Counted from the first letter of the stretch, positions 1 through 5,119 are shown. The stretch is 7,315 nt of DNA from an uncultured Geobacter sp. (GCA_937886325.1 CALABV010000102.1:1-7315), one strand, 5' to 3'. Translations and numbers: made by a program. The notes: generated from the sequence alone by a model not told the origin.

Positions 1-217
1 CCAGGCTGAGCTGGAACTTCTCGTCGGCAGAGGTAAAGGTGAAACCCTTGCCCAGTTTGTAGTCCATCGGCTTGCTCTTCGTTACTTCCTTGTAGTCCGC
101 CTCGGTGATGACGCCCTTCTCCTTCAGGATGTCCTCCAAGGTCTTCGCCTGCGCACCCTGCGCCACCAGAACGGCGGCGGCCAGGATCGCTCCCACTGCT
201 AAAAATCTCTTGCTCAC
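1..217 (-). CDS. Outer-membrane porin, N-terminal part (OprO/OprP-like), truncated by window edge
   Basis: Only the first 72 codons are present; the gene continues past base 1. The start is GTG at 217-215, chosen because a strong ribosome binding site (AAAGGAGG, 223-230) lies 5 nt upstream. An ATG at 237 hits a stop after seven codons. Residues 1-24 look like a Sec signal peptide: K3-R4, then a hydrophobic A/V/L core, then AQA before K25. The mature start (KTLEDILKEKGVITEADY) followed by a GKGFTF stretch and EKFQLSL resembles the N-terminus of Geobacter porins of the phosphate-selective porin O/P family, where a short helical region precedes the beta-barrel. The product would be an outer-membrane channel; its substrate cannot be told from this fragment. 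The long upstream region (218-656) suggests it has its own promoter. The family call rests on recognition of the N-terminus only. Confidence 0.8.
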   Translation of the reverse strand, partial: MSKRFLAVGAILAAAVLVAQGAQAKTLEDILKEKGVITEADYKEVTKSKPMDYKLGKGFTFTSADEKFQLSL

Positions 218-310
218 GTTTTCCTCCTTTTCACCATGATGTTGGTCCGAAAAACCTGGATTGTATTCGTTTCTCGGCAGTAAAACATCGTCTCGTCATA
301 ACAGGCGCTA

Positions 311-326
311 TGTGGTCCACACCACA
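311..326. repeat. Short dyad in the porin leader (TGTGGT-CCAC-ACCACA)
   Basis: Perfect 6-bp inverted repeat with a 4-nt centre; the smaller palindrome GTGG-T-CCAC (312-320) is nested within it. It lies about 95 bp upstream of the porin start, just downstream (in the minus direction) of the terminator-like hairpin. It could be an operator or a small RNA hairpin in the leader. No regulator is identified. Confidence 0.35.
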
Positions 327-334
327 CTGATTTC

Positions 335-362
335 AAAAAAAACCCCTTTTATTTAAGGGGTT
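335..362 (-). terminator. Intrinsic terminator (minus strand) upstream of the porin gene
   Basis: Read on the minus strand, an 8-bp perfect stem (AACCCCTT / AAGGGGTT) with a 6-nt A/T loop is followed at once by six more T, giving a run of eight T counting the last two bases of the stem. There is no T-run on the other side, so it works only for minus-strand transcripts. It could end transcription coming from tcdA and its 3' repeat region, or act as an attenuator in the porin leader, since a promoter-like sequence lies only about 20-50 bp upstream. Confidence 0.75.
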
Positions 363-384
363 AGCGCTATATACACTGGGCGAT

Positions 385-413
385 ACAATAGAGAAACAGA
401 CTTGAAAAGTCAA
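385..413 (-). promoter_or_regulatory. Sigma70-like promoter pointing toward the porin gene
   Basis: On the minus strand, TTGACT (413-408), a 17-bp spacer and TATTGT (390-385) give a reasonable -35/-10 pair, with a predicted transcript start near 378. The leader to the porin GTG would be about 160 nt and would carry the terminator hairpin at 335-362 very near its 5' end. This is a by-eye consensus match in an AT-rich spacer, so the position is a hypothesis. Confidence 0.45.
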
Positions 414-416
414 GTC
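399..416. promoter_or_regulatory. Perfect 7-bp dyad covering the -35 box (operator-like)
   Basis: GACTTGA (399-405) and TCAAGTC (410-416) are a perfect inverted repeat around a 4-nt centre. The dyad contains the proposed -35 hexamer of the minus-strand promoter at 385-413, the classic placement for a repressor site. No cognate regulator is encoded in the window. Confidence 0.4.
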
Positions 417-480
417 AATATTTCACCATACTAAATATTTGCATCTTTTCCCGGAACTTTTCCGTTTTCTTTCTTTATTT

Positions 481-512
481 AGTGTCCATCCGGAAACTCC
501 GGATGTGACACT
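481..512. repeat. Hairpin sharing sequence with the adjacent element's ends
   Basis: AGTGTC + CATCCGGA, a 3-nt loop, then TCCGGATG + T + GACACT form a 14-bp stem with one bulged T. Its left arm, 481-498, matches 16 of 18 bases of the right end of the neighbouring element (reverse complement of 641-658), so it looks like a related short copy or fragment. No T-run follows on either strand, so it is not a simple intrinsic terminator. Confidence 0.6.
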
Positions 513-516
513 ATTG

Positions 517-657
517 GTTTCCAATTCGGAAACGAGGAATTTTTCAGCCTGGCAAGGAAATCGAGGGGTTGCGCGGAGGCGTACATCGGTACGCCGCACA
601 AGCAACCCTGAAGATTGACGCCGCCAGGGTGAAAATGGACCGTTTCCGGATGGAAAC
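517..657. repeat. About 141-bp imperfect palindrome with terminal inverted repeats, MITE-like, abutting tcdA stop
   Basis: The ends are inverted copies: 517-534 (GTTTCCAATTCGGAAACG) against the reverse complement of 641-657 (GTTTCCATCCGGAAACG), differing by one substitution and one indel. Inside are nested stems: 541-553 with 623-635 (13 bp, one mismatch), 566-572 with 602-608 (7 bp, perfect) and 578-584 with 589-595 (7 bp, perfect, 4-nt loop ATCG). Each end is itself a small palindrome (GTTTCC / GGAAAC). The last base, C657, is also part of the tcdA TAG stop. TATT occurs just outside on both sides (512-515, one base away, and 658-661) and could be a target duplication, though 4 AT bases are weak evidence. 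No meaningful ORF is present. From memory, similar GTACATCGGTACGCC-type intergenic repeats are common in Geobacter relatives; this needs a genome search. Confidence 0.7.
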
Positions 658-1424
658 TATTTATTCAGGAGATCATTCACCACCACGCCTGCCATAGTCA
701 GGCCGAAGATGGCGGGAATGTAGGAAATGCTCCCCAGGGTTATCTTCCGGCGACGGCAGGCGACCTCCGGCACGCCCCTGTCGGGACAGGTGCACTCATC
801 GCCGCAGAGGGCTTCCACGATGGCCGGCTCCCGGTACTCTTCCGTTGAAAAGACCACTTTCACGCCACTCTCAACCCCTTGACGTTTCAGGAGTTTTCGC
901 ACGATCCTGGCCATGCGGCAGGCGTGGGTTGCGGAGATGTCGGCCACCCGGATGCGGGTCGGGTCGAGCTTTGAAGCAGCGCCCATGCTTGATACGACGG
1001 GCAACCCTTTCTCCCGGCAGCTGCGTATCAGGTGCAGCTTGCTGGTGATGTGGTCGATGGCGTCCAGCACATAGTCGAATTTCTCCGAGAGGAGGAAATC
1101 GCCGGTCTCCGCCCCGTAGAAATTCTTGCAGGGGACGACGTCGGCGTCGGGATTGATGCGCCGCATCCTCTCGGCCATGACCAGGGCCTTGGGTCTGCCC
1201 ACGGTGTCGTCGAGGGCGAGGATCTGGCGATTTATGTTGGTCAGGCAGACATCATCGAAATCGACGAGTACAAGTCGTCCGACGCCGGCCCGGCAGAGCG
1301 CCTCGGCTGCATGGCCGCCGACCCCTCCGAGACCGAATACGGCCACGGAAGAGTTTCGCAGCTTCTCCAACCCGGCGGGACCGATCAACAACTCGGTTCG
1401 GGAGAAACGATGGAGTTCGGACAA
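657..1424 (-). CDS. tcdA: tRNA threonylcarbamoyladenosine dehydratase (TcdA/CsdL, E1-like)
   Basis: 255-residue ThiF/MoeB/HesA-fold enzyme. Family knowledge: TcdA uses ATP to cyclise t6A at position 37 of ANN-decoding tRNAs to ct6A, in the cytoplasm. Seen here: nucleotide-binding GLGGVG (31-36), the acidic strand VDFDDV (54-59) followed by NINRQ (63-67), DAID (121-124), and the C-terminal SISYIPAIFGLTMAG stretch (232-246) typical of TcdA rather than MoeB or ThiF. Four cysteines, C207, C211, C213 and C223, cluster before that stretch and could form a metal or structural site. The start is TTG at 1424-1422; it is supported by GAGG at 1434-1437, 9 nt upstream, and by a correct family N-terminus (HRFSRTELLIG). 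Length is close to the roughly 268 residues of the enterobacterial protein. It follows ppnP after a 248-nt gap filled by a repeat, and its TAG stop merges with the next element. Confidence 0.92.
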   Translation of the reverse strand: MSELHRFSRTELLIGPAGLEKLRNSSVAVFGLGGVGGHAAEALCRAGVGRLVLVDFDDVCLTNINRQILALDDTVGRPKALVMAERMRRINPDADVVPCKNFYGAETGDFLLSEKFDYVLDAIDHITSKLHLIRSCREKGLPVVSSMGAASKLDPTRIRVADISATHACRMARIVRKLLKRQGVESGVKVVFSTEEYREPAIVEALCGDECTCPDRGVPEVACRRRKITLGSISYIPAIFGLTMAGVVVNDLLNK

Positions 1425-1491
1425 GGTCGTATACCTCGAGTACGGTTCCGGACGGTTCCTTTCGCGGGGTAACTCAGCGTTGAAAACTTGT

Positions 1492-1672
1492 TACCTGAAT
1501 CCGTGATGTCTGAATGCCGACGCGAACGGAATGCCGGGGTTTGAACGTCGCCAACGATGTTTAATGCCGGTTTCGCCGGGTGACCTTCGTCGGGCCGGTT
1601 TACCCCACGCAAACGCAAGAAACCGAGGCGTTCCGCGAAGGCGAAGGCGTGACGGCGTCACGAATTCAGGTA
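1492..1672. repeat. 181-bp imperfect palindrome with 15-bp terminal inverted repeats, abutting ppnP stop
   Basis: The ends, 1492-1506 (TACCTGAATCCGTGA) and the reverse complement of 1658-1672 (TACCTGAATTCGTGA), match at 14 of 15 bases. In a plus-strand RNA, pairing would continue to 1510/1654 using two G-U pairs. Inside lie a hairpin at 1544-1561 (AACGTCG / CGATGTT), a GCCGG-tttcg-CCGG hairpin at 1566-1579, and three copies of ATGCCG. The right end stops directly against the TAA of ppnP (1673-1675). There is no coding signal. The element fills most of the 248-nt gap between ppnP and tcdA. It is sequence-unrelated to the 517-657 element but has the same design. Confidence 0.65.
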
Positions 1673-1987
1673 TTACCCAATGAAAGAGCAGCAGTAGTCG
1701 GACACGGTCGTAACTTTCATGGTAAAGGCTGATCGCGCGGGAACCTCGAACGACTCTCCCCCCCTGACCGACTTCCAGTCGGAAGAACCGGGGAGAAGGA
1801 CGGCCAGTTCACCCGACTGAATTTCCATCAGCTCCGCCGCGTCGGTGTTGAAAGTGTATTCGCCGGGAAGCATGACACCGAGAGTCTTTCTCGTACCGTC
1901 AGGAAAAATGATGGTCCGGCTCGTTACCGTGCCGTCGAAATAGATATTGGCCTCCCTAACAATCGTTACATTCGTGAATTCCGACAT
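1673..1987 (-). CDS. ppnP: Pyrimidine/purine nucleoside phosphorylase (PpnP, DUF1255, YaiE-like)
   Basis: 104-residue cupin-like beta protein. Family knowledge: PpnP phosphorolyses a broad range of nucleosides to base plus ribose-1-phosphate, acting in cytosolic nucleoside salvage. Seen here: LGVMLPGEYTFNTDAAELMEIQSGELAVLLPGSSDW (36-71), which lines up with the GVMxxGEYTF...M...SG...VLLP...DW pattern of the E. coli protein, then SFEVPARSAF and a terminal YCCSFIG. Length is near the 94 residues of the E. coli protein. ATG at 1987-1985 is chosen because AAGGAG (1994-1999) sits 6 nt upstream. The in-frame ATG at 2026 would add 13 residues and has no convincing ribosome binding site. It lies 82 nt after the hda-like gene and is the second-last gene of the minus-strand series. 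Confidence 0.92.
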   Translation of the reverse strand: MSEFTNVTIVREANIYFDGTVTSRTIIFPDGTRKTLGVMLPGEYTFNTDAAELMEIQSGELAVLLPGSSDWKSVRGGESFEVPARSAFTMKVTTVSDYCCSFIG

Positions 1988-2069
1988 TACATTCTCCTTT
2001 TCAGTATTGTCAATGGGGCATGGCATGGAACGCCCGGCATTGTGGTCCGTTGTCCCCTCGTCCGGGAAA

Positions 2070-2795
2070 TTACGGTCGCCCCAGGGCCTCCCGTGCCAGT
2101 CGCAGGGTAATCTTCCGCCCTTCGGTCAGGGCATGACGATTGATGCGTTCCAGCGCTTCACGGAGAGACGGCACGTCCCGGCGGACGATGGTGAGGAGGT
2201 AGTCCGCCACATCGTCGGGGAGGAGCACCTGCCGGTCCTCGGCCAGCTTCGACAGGATCATCCCGCGGGACTCGTCGTCGGTGATGTCCACCTTCGCGAC
2301 GAGCCCCCAGAGAAGGCGGGAGATGAGGTGATCATCCAGGTTCGGAAGTTCTTTCGGCGGGAACATTCCGGTGACCATGATCTTTTTCCCCGCGCCGTAA
2401 AAATCGTTGAAAAGTTGCCAGACCTCCACCCGGAGGCTTTCGGTATCGGGCATGAGGTGGATGTCGTCCACCAGCAGGGCCGGAGCGTCCAGAAAGTGCT
2501 CTCCCAGACGGGACACCCGCTCCGCGGCATAATCTCCCCGGTATATTTCATCGATGGTCCGGAACGAGATGAAGGGCGCCGGCTTCCCGGCAGACCCCGA
2601 AAGCACCTCTCCCGCTGCCGCGAGGAGATGGGTCTTGCCGCTCCCGGGCGGACCGTACAGGTAGAGGAGGTTCTCGGTTCCGTCACCTGCAACAAGCTGC
2701 CGCGTGAAATGCCAGGCTGCCCGGTTGCCGCCGCAGACCACGAAATTGTCGAATGAGTAGCGGGGCATAGGAGGAAAATCGAAGACCAGCTGCAT
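2070..2795 (-). CDS. hda: DnaA-family AAA+ ATPase, Hda-like (regulatory inactivation of DnaA)
   Basis: 241 residues, the size of Hda and far shorter than DnaA. It carries only the AAA+ core and lacks the C-terminal DNA-binding domain IV. Seen here: N-terminal QLVFDFP (2-8), a QL-x-x-F-type sliding-clamp-binding motif as in Hda; Walker A GPPGSGKT (48-55); Walker B LLVDD (107-111); sensor 1 region IMVTG (139-143); SRLLWGL (159-165) with the box VII arginine finger R160; and sensor 2 region PSLREALERIN with R212. Known role of Hda: with the DNA-loaded beta clamp it stimulates hydrolysis of DnaA-bound ATP to prevent re-initiation. Whether this homologue does the same is inferred. Its ATG begins 2 nt after the ruvB stop with no strong ribosome binding site of its own, which suggests translational coupling to ruvB. 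Confidence 0.85.
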   Translation of the reverse strand: MQLVFDFPPMPRYSFDNFVVCGGNRAAWHFTRQLVAGDGTENLLYLYGPPGSGKTHLLAAAGEVLSGSAGKPAPFISFRTIDEIYRGDYAAERVSRLGEHFLDAPALLVDDIHLMPDTESLRVEVWQLFNDFYGAGKKIMVTGMFPPKELPNLDDHLISRLLWGLVAKVDITDDESRGMILSKLAEDRQVLLPDDVADYLLTIVRRDVPSLREALERINRHALTEGRKITLRLAREALGRP

Positions 2796-2797
2796 GA

Positions 2798-3814
2798 CTA
2801 GAAAAGGGTCCCCTGGGGAGATTCGGGGCAGGCGCGGCCGAAGTGGAGGTACGCTGTGCGCGTGGCGGTCCTTCCCCGTGGAGTACGGTTCAGGAAGCCG
2901 TTCTGGATGAGGTACGGCTCGTACACGTCTTCGATGGTGTCGCTCTCTTCGCAGATGGCCGCCGCTAAGGTGTCCAGGCCCACCGGGCCTCCGGAGAACT
3001 TGTCGATGATGGTGAGCATGATGAGGCGGTCCATGGGGTCGAATCCCATCTCGTCGATCTCCAGCAGCAGCAGTGCGTCATGGGCGACCTGGCGGGTGAT
3101 GATACCGTCCGCCCGCACCTGGGCGAAGTCGCGGACACGGCGAAGCAGGCGGTTCGCGACACGGGGCGTTCCCCGGCTGCGGCGCGCCATCTCCCGTGCG
3201 CCGTCCGGCTCGATGGTGATCCCCAGGATGCGCGCGGAACGGGTGACGATGACTGCCAGTTCCTCTTCGGTGTAGAACTCGAGACGGGAAATGACGCCGA
3301 ACCGGTCGCGCAGCGGCGAGGAAAGCAATCCTGCCCTCGTCGTCGCGCCGACAAGGGTGAACTTGGGCAGGTCCAGCTTGATGGTGCGGGCGCTGGGCCC
3401 CTGGCCGATGATGATGTCCAGCTGGAAGTCCTCCATCGCCGGGTAGAGGATCTCCTCCACCACGTGGGAGAGGCGGTGGATCTCGTCGATAAACAGGACG
3501 TCGTGGGGCTCCAGGTTGGTGAGGATGGCTGCCAGGTCTCCGGGACGCTCGATGACCGGGCCCGAGGTGGACTTGATGTTCACCCCCATCTCGGCGGCGA
3601 TGATATTGGCCAGGGTGGTCTTTCCCAGGCCGGGCGGGCCGTAGAGGAGGACGTGATCCAGGGATTCGCTCCGCCCCCGCGCCGCGTCGATGAACAGCTG
3701 CAGGTTTCCCTTGGCCTTTTCCTGGCCCACGTACTCGGCCAGGGCCCGCGGTCGCAGGGTGGACTCGAACAGAAAATCGTCATCGGTTGTCTGCGGCTCG
3801 ATTATTCGGGTCAT
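2798..3814 (-). CDS. ruvB: Holliday junction branch migration ATPase RuvB
   Basis: 338 residues, full length. RuvB forms hexameric AAA+ rings that pump DNA through the RuvA-bound Holliday junction. Seen here: Walker A GPPGLGKTT (59-67), Walker B VLFIDEIH (106-113), sensor 1 GATTR (156-160), arginine finger R171 in PLRDRFG, sensor 2 R218 in GTPRVANRLL, then the C-terminal winged-helix domain with GFLNRTPRGRTAT and AYLHFG near the end. The start is ATG at 3814-3812; upstream there is only a modest CAGG (3822-3825) at 7 nt spacing. Unusually for this cluster, 164 nt of heptamer repeats separate it from ruvA, and the inverted arm ends right at the ribosome binding site, so leader structure could affect its translation. 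The 3' end runs into the hda-like gene. Confidence 0.98.
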   Translation of the reverse strand: MTRIIEPQTTDDDFLFESTLRPRALAEYVGQEKAKGNLQLFIDAARGRSESLDHVLLYGPPGLGKTTLANIIAAEMGVNIKSTSGPVIERPGDLAAILTNLEPHDVLFIDEIHRLSHVVEEILYPAMEDFQLDIIIGQGPSARTIKLDLPKFTLVGATTRAGLLSSPLRDRFGVISRLEFYTEEELAVIVTRSARILGITIEPDGAREMARRSRGTPRVANRLLRRVRDFAQVRADGIITRQVAHDALLLLEIDEMGFDPMDRLIMLTIIDKFSGGPVGLDTLAAAICEESDTIEDVYEPYLIQNGFLNRTPRGRTATRTAYLHFGRACPESPQGTLF

Positions 3815-3824
3815 GGGGAAACCT

Positions 3825-3859
3825 GTTAAAAGTTAAAAGTGAAATGTGAAAAGTAAGTG
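3825..3859. repeat. Inverted partner arm of the heptamer array (GTTAAAA/GTGAAAA units)
   Basis: On the plus strand five consecutive 7-mers read GTTAAAA, GTTAAAA, GTGAAAT, GTGAAAA, GTAAGTG. These are the reverse complement, with some decay, of the TTTTCAC units of the array at 3891-3972. The two arms could pair into a long AU-rich stem across a 31-nt spacer (3860-3890). The arm lies directly upstream of the ruvB ribosome binding site (3822-3825). Confidence 0.75.
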
Positions 3860-3890
3860 TTCAAGGAGGCGCAGTGTTACAACTAACCTT

Positions 3891-3972
3891 TCACTTTTCA
3901 CTTTTCACTTTTTACTTTTCACTTTTCACTTTTCACTTTTTACTTTTCACTTTTCACTTTTCACTTTTCACT
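3891..3972. repeat. Heptanucleotide tandem array (TCACTTT)n with 28-bp higher-order period
   Basis: Eleven complete 7-bp units plus a partial twelfth. Units 4 and 8 are TTACTTT and the other complete units are TCACTTT, so the pattern repeats every four units (28 bp). That implies the array grew by duplication of a four-unit block as well as by single-unit slippage. On the minus (transcribed) strand it reads (GTGAAAA)n just after the ruvA stop. A unit-like TTTCACTT (3976-3983) overlaps the ruvA stop codon, so a resident sequence at the stop may have seeded the array. Confidence 0.95.
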
Positions 3973-3977
3973 GCCTT

Positions 3978-4577
3978 TCACTTCATCAACGCCTTCAGGG
4001 CCTGCTTCAGCGCCTCTTCCATGGAGGCATCCGGCGCGATGCGCATCTCCGACAGGGTCTTCTTCACTACGGCTTCCTTGTAGCCGAGATTGATGAGGGC
4101 AGAGGCCACGTCCTCCTCAATCCCGGCGGCGGGCACCGCCCGCTCTCCGTCACTGACGGGAGCGGCAAGCTCCATTTTCAGCACCTTGTCCCTCAGCTCC
4201 AGTACCATCCTCTCGGCCGTCTTTTTTCCGATGCCGGGCACGGCTGACAGGCGCGCCAGATCGCCGCGGGTGATGGCGGCCGCCAGCTCATCCACCTGGA
4301 CGTTGGAAAGGATGTCCTTCCCCATCTTCGGGCCGATGCCGGACACGGAGATGAGGAGCTGGAAAAAGCTCTTTTCCGCCGGGGTCCGGAAACCGTAGAG
4401 GCTGATGGCGTCCTCTTTCACATGGGTGTAGATGGTGAGGGAGATCTGCGCCCCAGTGTCCGGAAGCTCGTAGTAGGTGGAAAACGGGATCTGCACCCGA
4501 TACCCGACACCGTTCACGTCCAGGATGATGTATTCGGGCGACTTGTGGGCTATCTTTCCGGTGAGCAGGGCTATCAT
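3978..4577 (-). CDS. ruvA: Holliday junction DNA-binding protein RuvA
   Basis: 199 residues, normal length. RuvA tetramers bind the four-way junction and load RuvB rings. Seen here: an OB-fold domain I (about 1-62) starting MIALLTGKI and containing E55-D56, the acidic pin residues found at the same positions in E. coli RuvA; two helix-hairpin-helix motifs in domain II (VSGIGPKMGKDIL, 78-90, and VPGIGKKTAERMVLELRDK, 113-131); a flexible linker (about 137-153); and a C-terminal RuvB-contacting domain III (about 154-199, EEDVASALINLGY). ATG at 4577-4575 overlaps the ruvC TGA by ATGA, indicating translational coupling. An upstream extension in the same frame exists but lies entirely over ruvC and is not real. 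The stop codon falls within a heptamer-like sequence next to the tandem array. Confidence 0.98.
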   Translation of the reverse strand: MIALLTGKIAHKSPEYIILDVNGVGYRVQIPFSTYYELPDTGAQISLTIYTHVKEDAISLYGFRTPAEKSFFQLLISVSGIGPKMGKDILSNVQVDELAAAITRGDLARLSAVPGIGKKTAERMVLELRDKVLKMELAAPVSDGERAVPAAGIEEDVASALINLGYKEAVVKKTLSEMRIAPDASMEEALKQALKALMK

Positions 4578-5068
4578 CCCGCATGCCTCCGCATCGCGTT
4601 CATTCCGCGTGAATGGGCATGGCAGACCGCTATGGCCAGGGCGTCCGAGGCGTCCTCCTGGGCGACCTCCGGCAGGTTCAGGAGCACCTTCAGCATCTGC
4701 TGCACCTGGACCTTTGCCGCCTTGCCGTGGCCGACCACCGCCTGCTTGACCTGGAGGGCGGAGTACTCGAACACCGGCAGGCCGGCGTTGACCCCGGCGA
4801 CGATGGCCGCCCCGCGGGCCTGCCCCAGCTTCAGGGCGCTCTGGACGTTTTTTGCGAAAAAGATATTCTCCAGGGCAACCTCCTCGGGATGGTAACGCTC
4901 GATGATCTCGGAAAGCCCGCGGTAGATGCGTTGCAGGCGGAGGGGGAAATCCTTGGCCGCGTCGGTGAAGATGGCCCCGTTGTCCACGTGGATCAGGCGA
5001 TTCCCCTCCTTCACGATGATTCCGTAGCCGGTTATCCGCGAACCGGGGTCGATGCCGAGAATTCTCAT
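4574..5068 (-). CDS. ruvC: Crossover junction endodeoxyribonuclease RuvC
   Basis: 164 residues, normal length. RuvC is a dimeric RNase H-fold resolvase that nicks Holliday junctions symmetrically with divalent metal. The four catalytic acids are all visible: D7 in MRILGIDPGSRITGYG, E67 in ALENIFF, and D139 and D142 in EDASDALAIA. The conserved QARGA (83-87) and VVGHGKAAKVQVQ (111-123) segments are also present. The start is ATG at 5068-5066 with AAGGGA (5073-5078) a short distance upstream. It follows yebC across 51 nt that hold a terminator-like hairpin, and it is coupled to ruvA by a 4-nt overlap. It lacks nothing expected of an active enzyme. Confidence 0.98.
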   Translation of the reverse strand: MRILGIDPGSRITGYGIIVKEGNRLIHVDNGAIFTDAAKDFPLRLQRIYRGLSEIIERYHPEEVALENIFFAKNVQSALKLGQARGAAIVAGVNAGLPVFEYSALQVKQAVVGHGKAAKVQVQQMLKVLLNLPEVAQEDASDALAIAVCHAHSRGMNAMRRHAG

Positions 5069-5079
5069 TGTATCCCTTG

Positions 5080-5112
5080 AAAGAACAAAGGGGCGGGTTT
5101 CTCGCCCGCCCC
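5080..5112 (-). terminator. GC-rich terminator-like hairpin between yebC and ruvC
   Basis: On the minus strand GGGGCGGG (5112-5105) pairs perfectly with CCCGCCCC (5097-5090) across a 7-nt loop, followed by the T-rich tail TTTGTTCTTT. The tail is interrupted by G and C, so termination may be partial. It would end most yebC messages while allowing some read-through into ruvCAB, or ruvC may have a separate promoter within the 3' end of yebC. Confidence 0.65.
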
Positions 5113-5119
5113 CCGAAGC

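Noticed and set aside
260..265. TACAAT as the -10 of a porin promoter
   Set aside because: It is a good hexamer, but no acceptable -35 is found 16-19 bp upstream and there is no extended -10 TG, so it is left unassigned.
452..480. Plus-strand terminator (CGGAA-CTT-TTCCG followed by T-rich tract)
   Set aside because: The stem is only 5 bp and no plus-strand gene precedes it; probably a chance feature of AT-rich spacer DNA.
423..605. 60-codon minus-strand reading frame after tcdA
   Set aside because: It lies mostly inside the palindromic element and the hairpin, has no ribosome binding site worth noting, and has no recognisable protein features.
1985..2026. Longer PpnP start at 2026
   Set aside because: There is no ribosome binding site at that ATG, while the ATG at 1987 has AAGGAG at ideal spacing and gives the family-like length.
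1947..2756. 269-codon plus-strand frame over ppnP and hda
   Set aside because: It is an antisense shadow of two clear genes, with no family motif or ribosome binding site support.
3891..3972. Tandem repeats as a CRISPR array
   Set aside because: The units are contiguous 7-mers with no unique spacers, and there are no cas genes.
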